A DNA stretch of 64,000 nt from Ariolimax columbianus (Eukaryota > Mollusca > Gastropoda > Stylommatophora > Arionidae): positions 78,293,090 through 78,357,089 of the forward strand of contig JAVGWX010000004.1 in NCBI GenBank assembly GCA_036924085.1, written 5' to 3'. Shown piece after piece: positions 40,001 through 45,854 of this stretch (position 1 is the stretch's first letter; every line of letters begins with the position of its first letter). Below the pieces are notes generated by a model that was not told where the DNA came from, did not search any database, and saw nothing but the letters and a program-made list of their open reading frames with translations. The position numbers were made by a program, and so were the translations under genes.

Positions 40001-42117
40001 ACATTTCTGTGAAGGACGGCAGTAAAACTGAGTTGATGTAACAACGATGGTTATTAATCAAATCAATCAATCAAAAACCTGTCAGCCTCCTGTAGAGCAT
40101 AGGTCCTCAAGAAATACTGGCCAAGTCTTCCTATCATGAGCCACCTGAGCCAAATCTGTCCATGTCCTGTTTGCTGCCTTTAAAATTGCTGCCAGTTCCC
40201 TCTTCCATGAGTGTTTTGGTCTTCCTCTTCTTCTCTTGCTCTCTGGATTCCAGAACAGAGCTTGTCTGGTAATGTTTGTTATCCACTGGTTTCCATAATG
40301 TGTGGTCTATCCATTACCATCACCTCCTCCGTATTTCATGCTCCACTGGTATTTGTCCCGTTTTTCCCCATTAGTTCCACGTTGGTGATCTTGTAGTACC
40401 ATTTTCATCCTTGTATTTTGTGTAGGTAACCATTTACAAAATTCTGTACCTTTTTCAAGGGTCTCTATGATCAAGCCGTTTGCCTTGTGTTTAGATGGTC
40501 GGAACTCGAATTTGAGCTGCAATGGTCGGTTCATGATGTCAATTTTTTTGGAGATCCCTGGGTTCATCGCTGGAGCTACGGAGTACGTGCTTTGTATGAT
40601 GCTCTCGGCAGGCAGGATACCGCTCTGCTGAGAGAAACCGAGCCATATGGGGAAACCCGAGGCGATAAGTCGAGCCCTCGCCTTTACCCTTTAACCAGTA
40701 CCTTTTTTCTTTTTCACTTGTTTCAGAGCCATATAATAAAATGGATTTTACGTTGGAGTTGAAGATTTTTATTTTGGTGGTGGCTTTCATTTCTTTTGAC
40801 TTCCATAAATTTCTCAATGCAATGAAAGCCCCTCTCGCCTTTGGTATTCTTAACTGAACATCGTTGTCTGTACCTACTAATATGTCTATACTGCTGCCAA
40901 GATATGTGAAAGACGCCACATTCTGAAGGTAGGTGGCTCCCAACCCAATTTTATCATTGTTAATTGCCTTTATTTTCAAAATCTATTTTTCTGTGGGACA
41001 GAAGAGCCAAATCATCGACAAAGTACTCTCAATCTTGACCTTATATTCATTGCCAAGTTGTCACATCAAATAGTGAGGAGCAATTGACAGCTGGCAGATA
41101 AGCATAAAATAATTAGTTTTGTTATGAGAAGTCAGCACTCTAACTACTTTGCCATTAGAATTTTCATAATATACATGTGTTATATCATTGTGTTCAAGCA
41201 CTTTAGACACAAATGTTACATAACTGTTGTTAATCAAAGTACTCTAGACAAGTTATCTAATGGTCAGTTCAGGTACTTTTGATACATTTGTATAACTGTG
41301 AGACCAGGTACTGTAGATACATATGTTGTATAACTGTGAGACCAAGTACTGTAGATACATATGTTGTATAACTATAAGAAAACATACTCTAGAAATTGTA
41401 TGTTACTATCAGTCCTAGTACTCTATACATCTTTAACTGTCAGTCCCAGTAGACAGCTTATATAACTGCAGTCCCAGTAGACATCTTATATAACTTTCAG
41501 GCCCAGTACTCTAGACAACTTTTTAACTGTCAGTCCTTGTACTCTAGACAACTTATGTAACTGTCAGTCCCAGTACTTCAGACTCTAGACACTTATGTTG
41601 CACAAACACGAGTTGAACTAAAACTTACTTCATGTGATTTGTCTTGCTTCTCTTTACTTTTAGAGTCCCCACATACAAAGGCACCCATTGCTCTGTGCTC
41701 CTCCTCTGTGTCAGAAGCACTGCCTTCGGAAAGAAAATCTCTTCGAGTAAAAGTTATCTGTTCAGTTTCATCAGGGGTCTCTACCTCCCCATCTGCTACT
41801 TCAGGAAGGCGAGTTTTGTAATGAGTTGTGTTGTTAGTACTTTCAGATTCAGCTTCTGAGAATGTTTCTGTCTCACAAGCCTTTGGGGTGCCAGACCGCT
41901 CTGTGATCTCTAGATAATCAGCATGCTTACCCACTCCTTTGTTTTCTTTTATTTCAACTCCATTGTCTTTGGTCTCACTCTTTTTTGTATCCACAATTAA
42001 AGATTTAACATCAAGTTTGCTATCTTCTTGAAATGTCAAGTTTTTTGGTGCTACTTTCTCACCACCACTACAGTGAAAGTATTTTGTCAAAATTGTCTGT
42101 CTCTCTGAACTCATCAT
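18826..42117 (-). CDS. OGFR: OGFR-like gene, seven coding exons, about 488 aa
   Basis: Spliced gene built from exons 42117-41629, 35189-34803, 31919-31847, 24812-24734, 23597-23531, 21879-21731 and 19048-18826 (stop included). All borders are GT/AG, phases are compatible at every junction, and the total is 1467 nt (489 codons with stop). The C-terminal part, about residues 286-470, matches the opioid growth factor receptor domain: YRNGYP, NLRFYRGEI, ENWWADYELLE, YIQWLFPIRE, LMLDFYG, NYLRITRILKCLGELG. Vertebrate OGFR is a receptor for Met-enkephalin reported at the nuclear envelope and linked to growth restraint; function here is inferred from homology only. The N-terminal half is not recognised. 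It has a PIP-box-like motif (residues 7-14), acidic Ser/Thr-rich sequence, and five decapeptide repeats (residues 234-283). There is no signal peptide or membrane segment, so an intracellular protein is likely. The start codon is uncertain, and OGFR and OGFRL1 orthology cannot be separated by eye. Confidence 0.88.
19262..19735 (-). mobile_element. Tc1-like element, internally deleted
   Basis: Inverted ends: CATCTGCGAGCATGG near 19271 and CCATGCTCGCAGATG near 19711, each adjoining a TCATTTTTTTAAATG block. Between them the minus strand encodes the transposase end: QQDNVHSHVARVMQDQL and LLWPAIFPDLLPIEHVWDEL (family: QQDNARPH..R....L ... WPA.SPDL.PIEH.WDEL). The second and third catalytic acidic residues (D of QQDN and E of IEH) are still visible. 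The N-terminal half is deleted. It lies in an OGFR-like intron. Confidence 0.85.
19785..19965 (+). mobile_element. SINE family B, headless fragment
   Basis: Shares TTAAAAATCTACCCAAATTA, GGCTACCTGGCAACAGACAT and CATGCCTGTTTGAATACCAG with the longer copy at 27.3-27.5 kb. Confidence 0.7.
20030..20860 (-). pseudogene. CR1-like LINE 3' part with hairpin
   Basis: The minus strand runs from the reverse-transcriptase region (ADEDTAM-like FADD neighbourhood near 20780, RSDLDKI, WQMEFNVD-like near 20690) through RLDxxKYIF and GMHFH to the terminal hairpin at 20045-20090. Many stops and indels. Inserted in the OGFR-like intron between exons 6 and 7. Confidence 0.85.
20880..21110 (+). other. LINE-tail-like ORF
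   Basis: 70-codon ORF with WRKRRPGQLETHKWNSRRQAKK and LLQCYAPRGTS; the end resembles the 'LC.PRG' terminus of LINE ORF2. Weak evidence. Confidence 0.3.
21270..21330 (+). repeat. Mariner-type terminal sequence
   Basis: ACTGGGTGTGTTCAAAAAGTATCCAACC-type end as found at mariner termini (GxxTGxTCAAAAAGTATC). No transposase follows. Confidence 0.4.
21395..21650 (-). mobile_element. tRNA-derived SINE, family B
   Basis: Reverse complement carries the GGTCTCGTGGTGCCGGAT head, GATCTCTGAGTAGGGAGATC and GTTAAAAATCCCTTGGCA blocks. Ends about 80 bases from the exon 6 donor. Confidence 0.75.
21731..21879 (-). CDS. OGFR: OGFR-like coding exon 6 (residues 366-415)
   Basis: 149-nt exon, acceptor TGACACAG and strong donor AACAG|GTAAGA. 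It encodes RVLKSYKLMLDFYGMKL and then NWKKCFDNLN, matching RAYELMLGFYGIRLED...YQKRFQNLN of the family. Phase 0 in, phase 2 out; the AG left over joins G from the next exon to make Arg, giving NLNR-SSHNYLRITR. Confidence 0.92.
22130..22335 (+). repeat. Dispersed segment, also at 30990-31150
   Basis: TTATCGTATATAGACTACCA, GGTTAATGCC, TTTTGATTGTA, ACAATGGCG and GAAAGGATTTCTTCTGTTTT align with 30999-31140. A 41-codon ORF (22244-22369) with a good AACAATGGC start context lies in it, but the second copy is broken, so it is more likely part of a repeat than a gene. Confidence 0.6.
22745..23005 (-). mobile_element. tRNA-derived SINE, family D
   Basis: Minus strand head: GTGGCGAAGTGGTTAAGCCG (box A) and GTGGGTTCGACTCCGG (box B), then a body ending with GCCATCATCGTCTGCGATGG and GGTGGCCTTTG. 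A headless copy of the tail is at 53334-53400 (+). No acceptor-stem pairing, so not a tRNA gene. Confidence 0.85.
23440..23520 (-). mobile_element. SINE family C fragment next to exon 5
   Basis: CCTTATTTCTCTATTCCCCA followed by AGGCTATGTGCATTG matches 36466-36500. It lies within about 15 bases of the exon 5 donor of the OGFR-like gene. Confidence 0.6.
23531..23597 (-). CDS. OGFR: OGFR-like coding exon 5 (residues 343-365)
   Basis: 67-nt exon, acceptor TTATTTGCCAG and donor GAG|GTAAAT. The first base completes the Trp codon, then LFPIRESGMN and PLQLHEAE follow, matching LFPLREPGMNWHAKPLTLREVE of vertebrate OGFR. The usual NWHAKPL core is changed to NSMAQPL. A SINE-derived segment lies immediately downstream of the donor on the transcribed strand. 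Confidence 0.9.
23945..24115 (+). repeat. Dispersed repeat family F
   Basis: AAGAGCTTCACAAGTATCAG, GTCTGGAGAACGGAATGTG and GATATTTGCACTTTTCGGTC, in the same order as at 34350, 54850 and 58810. Confidence 0.75.
24228..24400. repeat. Purine-rich tandem repeat (about 22 bp)
   Basis: Repeats of ACCACAAAGAGAAGAAAGAG with length variation. Confidence 0.85.
24440..24690 (-). repeat. Dispersed repeat family F, inverted
   Basis: Reverse complement contains GCAGTATTTGCACCTTTTGG and the GACACATCCAGTTTCA block. Close to the exon 4 donor. Confidence 0.65.
24734..24812 (-). CDS. OGFR: OGFR-like coding exon 4 (residues 317-343)
   Basis: 79-nt exon with acceptor TATTTGCCAG. It encodes YIDVIHENWWADYELLE and then HHGYIQ, the core of the OGFr domain (vertebrate: DILQNW.DNYDLLE..HSYIQW). 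The donor is TTCAGTG|GTTGGT, a GT site with weak match to the animal consensus. It is fixed by phase, because TG|G rebuilds the invariant Trp of YIQWLFP with exon 5. Confidence 0.9.
25015..25505 (-). mobile_element. tRNA-headed SINE with CR1-like LINE 3' end, copy 2
   Basis: Same order as 8772-9215: head GGTCTTGAGGTAAGGTATCT with GATTTGAATCACAGTG as box B, family-B body, repeat-G block (duplicated in part: TCCATCTTAATAGACT occurs twice), then the LINE terminus with hairpin AGACTCTATAGAGTCT. The loop change CTGCAG to CTATAG keeps the palindrome. Confidence 0.8.
25500..25690 (-). pseudogene. LINE tail of the family at 53.9-54.2 kb
   Basis: Minus strand encodes TYAEIKRTADDMVKW-like and MRWLGCNVRHESCTED, parallel to SYAEIKRAAEDRVRW and LSWLG...HESLLHK at 54.0 kb. 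Confidence 0.65.
25720..26340 (+). pseudogene. RTE-like LINE C-terminal region
   Basis: Reads KDFVYLGSRQT, PVIPILLYSPETWTVL, RRVCGVXWQDLVTNTEM and RRLSVFDQIACL, the same family as 7.9 kb and 62.6 kb. Several stops. Lies in the OGFR-like intron 3. Confidence 0.75.
26590..26935 (-). repeat. Dispersed repeat G, inverted copy
   Basis: Contains ATAGCACCACTGCCCTACAG, CATGGCATACCATC, GATGGCGCCTAGCAGGCTGC and ATCCTCCTCCCGGCTACATC; reverse complement of the 6.12 kb copy. Confidence 0.8.
27130..27505 (+). mobile_element. tRNA-derived SINE, family B, longest copy
   Basis: Head GTGGTCTTGACCATAAGGTG and GGGTTCGAATCACGG (box B), body CTGGGTAGTGAGATCGGACT, GTTAAAAATCTAC-type tail, and an extra 3' part GGCTACCTGGCAACAGACAT...CCTGTTTGAATACCAGGATT. 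Confidence 0.8.
28320..28525 (-). pseudogene. LINE C-terminal tail
   Basis: Encodes NTWENLAQNRSTWKTMVTDG and ELSEGHRI, like TWEELAQDRSTWR.LV..G in LINE ORF2 ends. Only this part remains. Confidence 0.6.
28915..29420 (-). pseudogene. RNase H-type LINE tail, minus copy of an inverted pair
   Basis: Minus strand encodes LQNGTLQTQGLPPQ-like and GTNANTRTYPVG residues that follow the RNase H domain, plus an upstream block near 29280-29420. It is inverted relative to 29395-29840. Confidence 0.7.
29395..29840 (+). pseudogene. RNase H-type LINE tail, plus copy
   Basis: Encodes QWNEKADELAKAGSGS, the last motif of an RNase H domain (GNE.AD.LA..G), then YKEKRHSSNDL, and a decayed tail ending with ETQSPS. 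The end GGTGAGGTTCACGAAGGAGA-type string is shared in inverted form with 28937. Confidence 0.75.
29850..30000 (-). pseudogene. Third RNase H-LINE segment, minus orientation
   Basis: TAGGACTAAATCTGTTTTTT, TATTTTATTTCATGTG and TTGTTTGGGGCTTGAGAT are the reverse complement of 29280-29400, so the locus holds two overlapping copies in opposite orientation. Confidence 0.7.
30225..30455 (-). mobile_element. tRNA-derived SINE, family A
   Basis: Minus strand head GTACGTTAGCTCAGTTCATA (box A) and CTCAGTTCGAATCGTG (box B). Body with CCTATTTACAGCTGGGTTGA and GCCCTTCCTTGCTG (plus strand). Confidence 0.85.
30480..30820 (+). pseudogene. LINE tail related to 52.2-52.8 kb
   Basis: Encodes LLCGELRRGNHS, DSLKVSLTSFNIDVTYCELIA and GAQIAEQNSVSEA, parallel to LLYGELSTGQCS, DTLNGYLNSFSIDVADWELLA and GACIAEQRTITET at 52.6-52.8 kb. 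Confidence 0.8.
30990..31155 (+). repeat. Second copy of the segment at 22130
   Basis: GGTTTATCGTATATAAACTA, GGTTAATGCC, TCATTTGATTGTA and TTTGAGAAAGGATTTTTTCT match 22130-22310. The ORF seen in the other copy is interrupted here. Confidence 0.6.
31847..31919 (-). CDS. OGFR: OGFR-like coding exon 3 (residues 293-317)
   Basis: Short 73-nt exon between acceptor TTATTTCAG and donor AAAG|GTAAGA, phase 0 in and phase 1 out. It encodes DDPRLNDNLRFYRGEI, matching the NLSFYRNEI block of vertebrate OGFR. The split glycine codon G|GA is completed by the next exon. Too short to find by ORF length; recognised from splice sites and family motif. Confidence 0.9.
31950..33050 (+). pseudogene. CR1-like LINE, reverse transcriptase to 3' hairpin
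   Basis: Starts inside the RT near DRVPGQRLFRKL-equivalent residues, continues EVPQGSVLGPILFLIYIND, a decayed FADD region (FANDTSLC; one catalytic Asp lost), [49 protein letters not shown] and ends with RLDAHSF, stop. Then the hairpin and GTTAAGTTAAG at 32995-33050. 5' truncated. In OGFR-like intron 2, immediately upstream of exon 3 in transcript order. Confidence 0.9.
33050..33115 (+). pseudogene. LINE-type C2H2-like zinc-finger remnant
   Basis: Reads YCGRRFSARIGLTSHIRYRHG, the C..CGR.F.ARIGL.SH.R.H finger that ends many invertebrate LINE ORF2 proteins. It abuts the CR1-like end, so it belongs to a different element. Confidence 0.6.
33180..34330. other. Mostly unrecognised intronic sequence
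   Basis: The first 350 bases resemble the reversed end of a mariner-type element (GTGCCATTATTTTTCAACGTAGTCACC), but no transposase motif is readable. The rest has only short ORFs without family features. Confidence 0.35.
34345..34560 (+). repeat. Dispersed repeat family F
   Basis: TTCTCAATCTCCGCCTACCA, CCCTGAACAGGACTTTGCAA, GTAGCAGGATGTAATCCGGA and GCGATATTTGCACCTTTCGG, aligned with 58800-58975. Confidence 0.85.
34803..35189 (-). CDS. OGFR: OGFR-like coding exon 2 with decapeptide repeats (residues 164-292)
   Basis: Phase 0-0 exon of 387 nt. The acceptor follows a long T run (TTTTTTTAG|GAA) and the donor is CCA|GTGAGT. It begins with a basic run (ERKRKKE, possible nuclear localisation signal). 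Five decamers of the form RTSKxFTxxD follow at residues 234-283. It ends with DYRNGYP, which aligns with the conserved RYRHNYP block at the start of the vertebrate OGFr domain. A second, poorer PIP-like string QSTLNFKF sits near residues 181-188. The decamers are encoded by a 30-bp tandem repeat, so copy number may vary between alleles. Confidence 0.85.
34830..34979 (-). repeat. 30-bp coding tandem repeat in exon 2
   Basis: Five 30-bp units encoding RTSK(K/Q)(F/Y)T(D/N)(K/E)D. The array keeps the reading frame and stays inside the exon. Confidence 0.9.
35320..36415 (+). pseudogene. Mariner-like transposase, decayed
   Basis: Catalytic-domain pieces in order: LYQIMTGDESYVHYYKPES (first Asp in TGDE), WRHTLST, then about 300 bases later LKFEILKHPAYSPDLAPSGFHLFVPLKEHLLGQRF (third acidic position, normally D in LAPSD, is G). 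Multiple frameshifts. The N-terminal HTH is gone or unreadable. Lies in OGFR-like intron 1, 3' side of exon 2. Confidence 0.85.
36440..36670 (-). mobile_element. tRNA-derived SINE, family C
   Basis: Minus strand head GCGTGGGCTAGTGGTTAAGT (box A) and GCTGGGTTCAATCCCAAT (box B), then a body ending in an A run (36438-36455 on plus is T-rich). Partial copy at 23440. Confidence 0.85.
36725..37010 (-). mobile_element. SINE-like repeat, family E, truncated by array
   Basis: Begins with GTTGTTGTTT (the (CAA)n tail reversed), GTAGGTTTACCCTTTTGTGC and TCCTCCAGGCGGTTGTACTA; merges at its other end into the 37-bp array. Confidence 0.8.
37010..37715. repeat. 37-bp minisatellite, about 19 copies
   Basis: Unit CATGCCTGATCAGTATGATG plus AGCCTGAACCTGGCTAA. 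The single-copy form of the same sequence is present inside family E copies at 11.98 and 13.5 kb, so the array grew from the SINE. Confidence 0.95.
38160..38530 (+). repeat. Dispersed repeat G
   Basis: GGATGCCCTTGTGCAGGTCC, GAGCTGGATGTAGCTGTGAC, GGAGGGTGGTTAACTGATGT, CAAACCACCTAACCACGG and GTCACACAGTCAATCGTCTC. Same orientation as 6.12 kb. Confidence 0.8.
38530..38880 (-). pseudogene. LINE reverse transcriptase fragment
   Basis: On the minus strand the text resembles RIESGVKQGCSMSPLLFGIAMD (around 38830-38740, with indels) and DLNLAEDLTVL, i.e. the G.KQGC..SPLLF motif of non-LTR RTs. Frames are not continuous. Confidence 0.5.
38925..39280 (+). mobile_element. SINE-like repeat, family E, (CAA)n tail
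   Basis: GAGGAGGAAGACTAACATCT, TTCCGGCTGTTTTCATGGCA, AGCACAACCACCTGGAGGAC and TTCAACAACAACG end. Confidence 0.8.
40075..40980 (-). pseudogene. LINE ORF2 C-terminal region
   Basis: Minus strand: NVASFTYLGSSIDILVGTD, KARGAFIALRNLWKSKEMK, KIKIFNSNVKSILLYGSET, a decayed HTL-K block, ALFWNPESKR-like, RGRPKHSWKRELAAIL, DLAQVAHDRKTWPVFLEDLC-STGG stop. Same family as 14.4 kb (+). The insertion around 40560-40700 (ORF part SEKEKRYWLKGKG) is foreign to the family. Confidence 0.85.
41260..41600. repeat. Degenerate 36-38 bp tandem repeat beside exon 1
   Basis: Repeats of CTGTCAGTCCCAGTACTCTA and GACAACTTATATAA. Ends about 30 bases before the exon 1 donor, inside intron 1. Confidence 0.85.
41629..42117 (-). 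CDS. OGFR: OGFR-like coding exon 1 (residues 1-163)
   Basis: Open frame of acidic, Ser/Thr/Glu-rich sequence ending at a strong donor, GAA|GTAAGT, in phase 0. Two adjacent ATG codons lie at 42117 and 42114; the second has A at -3. Residues 7-14 read QTILTKYF, which fits the PIP-box pattern Q-x-x-(L/I/M)-x-x-aromatic-aromatic. A good acceptor (TATTTCAG) lies at 42158, so 42118-42157 would be 5' UTR. In the coding frame an in-frame TGA sits at 42156-42154, so a start further upstream is not possible through that acceptor. Codon content, length and donor support a real exon; the exact 5' border is the weak point. Confidence 0.75.
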
Positions 42118-42244
42118 ATGCAGAGAGAAGCTCAAACTTTCATCTTGTAACGATCATCTGAAATATAAAAATGAAATTCCCTTCACTTAACTAATATTTA
42201 TAAAGGAGATGGACAGGACTTACACCCAAGAAGAAAATTAACCA

Positions 42245-42660
42245 TACAAGGTCTTTTCAAAATGTATCAGCCTGAAAAAATAGAATTACTCGCCTATGGA
42301 GGTTTGAAACCGTAATCCCCTTCAAAGTACTCTCCTTGAAACTGCATACACTAAATCGTTGGAAGCATTTCAGGAAGGCCTCATTGGGAATGGAGTACGG
42401 TTGGGTCATCACATTTCATATGTCTTCTCGTGGCTCAATTGGGTCCCTTTCAGTAGTATTTTCAGCTTAGAGAACAGCCTAAAGTCACAAGGAGTAGGGA
42501 GCTTTGACAGACCGAGTAATGTTGTGTTTGGCTTTCGTGATACTGTGTGATGCAAACGACTAGACCTGTCATCAACGGGAACTTGACAGCCCCATCATGA
42601 CAATGGACTCGTTCATTCTTCAAATCTAATTCAGACTCTCTTGACAAAACAAAACATTCC
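42245..42660 (-). pseudogene. Mariner-like transposase C-terminal fragment
   Basis: Minus strand reads KLPTPCDFRLFSKLKILLKGTQLSHE, the P.LAPCDF.LF.KLK..L.G.RF block containing the third catalytic Asp (present here, CDF), then NASNDLVYAV, RRVL, the usual C-terminal W...C....G..F tail in decayed form. Lies just upstream of the OGFR-like exon 1. Confidence 0.75.
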
Positions 42661-42664
42661 ACCT

Positions 42665-42795
42665 CTTGTAGTATCTTAGTTCTTAGTTGACCTGTACTTC
42701 TATGAAGGCAGATGTCCCTGTGCATGTCCCAGCTCTGGTATGAGCTGGATGTAGCTAGGAGAAGGGTTTCCTGCTTAGCGGGCTAGGCTGCAGTG
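42665..42795 (+). repeat. Dispersed repeat G, 5' part
   Basis: CTTAGTTGACCTGTACTTCT, TGAGCTGGATGTAGCTAGGA and CTGCTTAGCGGGCTAGGCT. Broken off before the GGAGGGTGG block. Confidence 0.8.
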
Positions 42796-43434
42796 CACCG
42801 GGCGTAGACTGAGTAGTGAGTTGAGATTCTAAGTACTTGGTACGAGTAAAAATCTATTGCGCCGAGGTTGAAGAAGGGTTGATGTGAGCTGACTTGCAAA
42901 GCGATCGTCTCTTGGTAACCTCATGTTATTTTTTTTTTAAATAAGAATTGCTACAGTCAAAATATAAATCGTCCTTTTCACCTGAACTCGATAAGAAACA
43001 CCATGAAACTGAAAGTCTGCCCTGTCGACTCTTGTCCAGAAAAGACAACAATAATAGTCCGTAATCGTTCTGTTATAGTTTCGTCAAATCCATACATCAA
43101 ACTAAATAATAATTTCTCTGTTCTCTAGTGAATGTGATTGTCGTATACGTTTGCATGTGATAACAATATTGATGTTCAATGTCATTATTTTCAGTTATCT
43201 TTATATTAAATTAATGAATAGCGTAGTTTCTTATTTTGAGCAACTTTTTTTCCGCCCCAGGACGAGAATTAATTTCTTCGTGAATACATGATTCGGCGCG
43301 CAAGATTTTATAAATAATCGATATGATGGAATGCAGTTAATCACTAAATGACTAATCATTATTCACTAGTGTAGTCTGACCAAAGGATAGAGATCACAGT
43401 GGGAAAGCAAAAATTACTCAAAGAAAGCAAGCTG

Positions 43435-43520
43435 AAATCGGATGTGTCGAGCCGAAAGGCACATAAAACGCAGCCTCGTTGTAGACACAGCGTCCTTTTC
43501 AGGACGAACGCCGAAGGGGT
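43435..43520 (-). repeat. Dispersed repeat family F fragment, inverted
   Basis: TCGGATGTGTCGAGCCGAAA is the reverse of the TTTCGGTCCGACACATC core. Confidence 0.7.
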
Positions 43521-43769
43521 AGAAGAACCGAGGAAGAAGAAAAAAGCAATCACGTGAATCTTGACATATCAGGTTAGAAATCACTTCGTGTCCAGTTTGA
43601 CTGCGCATGTCGGTGATTTCTCTTCGCATGACCATTTCTCCACGAACAGAAAAGTTTGCAAAACTGGTGTACAGCAAAACTCTGTGATACTTAACTTAAA
43701 TTAATGTCTTTATACTGGTTTAGAAAACGGCAGTCTTTATACAACCAGTTGCATTTACATTTCCTTGGT

Positions 43770-44390
43770 TTTCTTCTTCTTCGTACGCTGTCAAATGTCA
43801 ACCTGTATTTTTTTCGAAAAAAACAGCGGTCATTCTGAGGCTGTCGACACTGCCATAGAGCTTGCCTAGTGTTGCCACTGGTGATGGCCACATATGCTTT
43901 CTCTTATCCTCGTATGTCGGACAGTTTTGCAGCAGATGTTCAGCGGTCATTTTCCCGGTACCACAAGTGCATTCGTCAGTGCCACCTATCTTCAGTTTAT
44001 TGAATAGGTGGTACCTCAGTCTGTTGTGGTCTGTGCGGAGTCTGAAGACCACGACCTGCTCTCTTCTGTTCAACTGGTAATAAGCATCATTTTTTGTGTA
44101 GCCAGTATGTTCTGTTTCCCATTTGGCCATGTATCTGGCGCTCTAATAAGCCTTTTTTACTCTTCGTAAGTCACACTAGAATCTGGTTCTGGTAGTCTTG
44201 CACCTTCTTTTGCCAGTCTGTCTGCCTCCTTGTTGCCTTGGATGTTACAGTGGGATGGAACCCACTGTACCACTACTCTTTTTGGTGCGGACTGCTGGCA
44301 TAGTTGACAGAGTACTGCTCTTAAATCATTAAGTTAGTATTTTTCTGGCTTTTTAGTGCTGTGACTACGGCCAGGGAATCTGTAAAGAGG
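43770..44390 (-). mobile_element. 5'-truncated RNase H-type LINE inserted in the CR1-like LINE
   Basis: Flanked by the 11-bp direct repeat ATTTCCTTGGT (43759-43769 and 44391-44401), a clean target-site duplication. Minus strand: LFTDSLAVV (RNase H), VVVQWVPSHCNIQGNKEAD, RLAKEGARLPEP, KNDAYYQLNRREQVVVFRLR, then CTCGTGKMTAEHLLQNCPTY and a GAAGAAGAAGAAAA tail. The RNase H catalytic TD and final NKEAD are visible. The longest intact part is 110 codons (44130-43798). Confidence 0.9.
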
Positions 44391-44422
44391 ATTTCCTTGG
44401 TCTAAAAGCTGTGCGCATCCAA

Positions 44423-44735
44423 ACCAGAGGATGCTCAACCTGGGGGAAACCCTTCCCCATCTCTTCTCTTCTCACCTCACTCTGTTTCATTTGACTCTGT
44501 CCTACAGTCACACTCTTGCACAACTTTCACACGCGCCCTCATGGTGAGGCCCTTCCATTGCACTTTGGTTGGGCTAGCTTCTGATGGCGCACAAACCTAG
44601 CATAGGTACATACATACGCATACATGCATCCAAGCACTGGTTTATGCGTCCTGATATCGCCCAATAGACTACGGTCTGGGGTGGAAAATGGCGCGCCTCC
44701 GCCAGTAGAAACTAGTGAGGCAAACATCTAAGCAA
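44423..44735 (+). mobile_element. SINE-like insertion with (CAA)n tail inside the CR1-like LINE
   Basis: Bounded by CTGTGCGCATCCAA (left) and CTATGCGTATCCAA (right), an imperfect 14-bp target-site duplication. Ends in AAGCAACAACAA. The 3' part (CGCCCAATAGACTACGGTCT, GCGCCTCCGCCAGTA) is weakly matched at 46390-46440. Confidence 0.7.
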
Positions 44736-45563
44736 CAACAACTATGCGTATCCAATATATTCTTAAATGCATTAATTGTCTCTGCCTCCACTACTTCCTC
44801 TGGCAATGCATTCCAAGCATTCACCACTCTCTGACTAAACAAATATTTCCTAATATCTAATCTGGACCTTTCTTTTAGTTAACTTGTAGCTATGCCCTCT
44901 TGTTCTTGTAGGTGGCTGAATTTTGAAAAAAACTTGTTATAGGGGGGCCTATTCTATTGTATCCGAAACATGTATAAAGTCACCTCGAATTCTTCTCTTT
45001 TCTTGACAACGTAGGCCGGTTTTTCTGAGTCTTTCCTCATAACTGCAATTGTGGAATCCCATTATCAGCTTTGTCGCTCTTTTTTTTTTATCCTTTCCAG
45101 AATGTTAATATCTCCACTATGATAAGAACTCCACACCTATACACAGTACTACAATCTAGGTCTAACTAATGCTTTATACAGTATAACTTTCACTTCCTTG
45201 TTCCTATGTAAAATATTTTTGTTTGTCATACCTAACATTCCGTTTGCCTTTTTCACTGCTACCTGAACTTGCTCATACTGACTTTACCTGTATGATGTAT
45301 TATAACCCCCAAATCTTTTCGTTATCTATCTTTCTAATATTGTTCTAGCCCATTCTGTAACTATGTTCCATATTTGATCTCCCCATGTGGATGACTGTAC
45401 ATTTATCTACATTAAACTTCATTTGCCATCTCACAGACCATTCTCGAATGTTATCTATATCCGACCTCAATATATCTACTTCTGCTTTAGATGAGACACT
45501 ACTTCATAGTTTTGTGTCATCCGATAATTTTGCAATCGTGGATTCCATGTCAGTGTCCAAATC

Positions 45564-45673
<110 letters not shown>

Positions 45674-45854
45674 AACAAAATTGGTTCCAAAACCGAGCCC
45701 TGTAGCACTCCACTTTTCACTTCACACCACTCAGAATACTCCTTATTTATGCCCACTCTCTGCCTTCTTCCAGTTAATAGTGGAACACATTACAAACAGA
45801 TACACACACGCATTTATGCACGGGTCAATACGTCTACATTATAAATAGTCCATC

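Larger units (their letters stand above)
42118..43010 (-). other. Presumed 5' UTR and upstream region of the OGFR-like gene
   Basis: The stretch 42118-42157 would be untranslated if acceptor 42158 is used; it contains two tiny upstream ORFs (ATG at 42157 and ATG at 42144, each ending within 6 codons). A possible upstream exon ends at 42982 with TTCAG|GTGAAAAG. It holds ATG at 43004, whose frame would run directly into the TGA at 42156. No promoter motif was identified. The region 42950-43370 has no recognisable repeat and is the best place to look for the transcription start. Confidence 0.3.
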
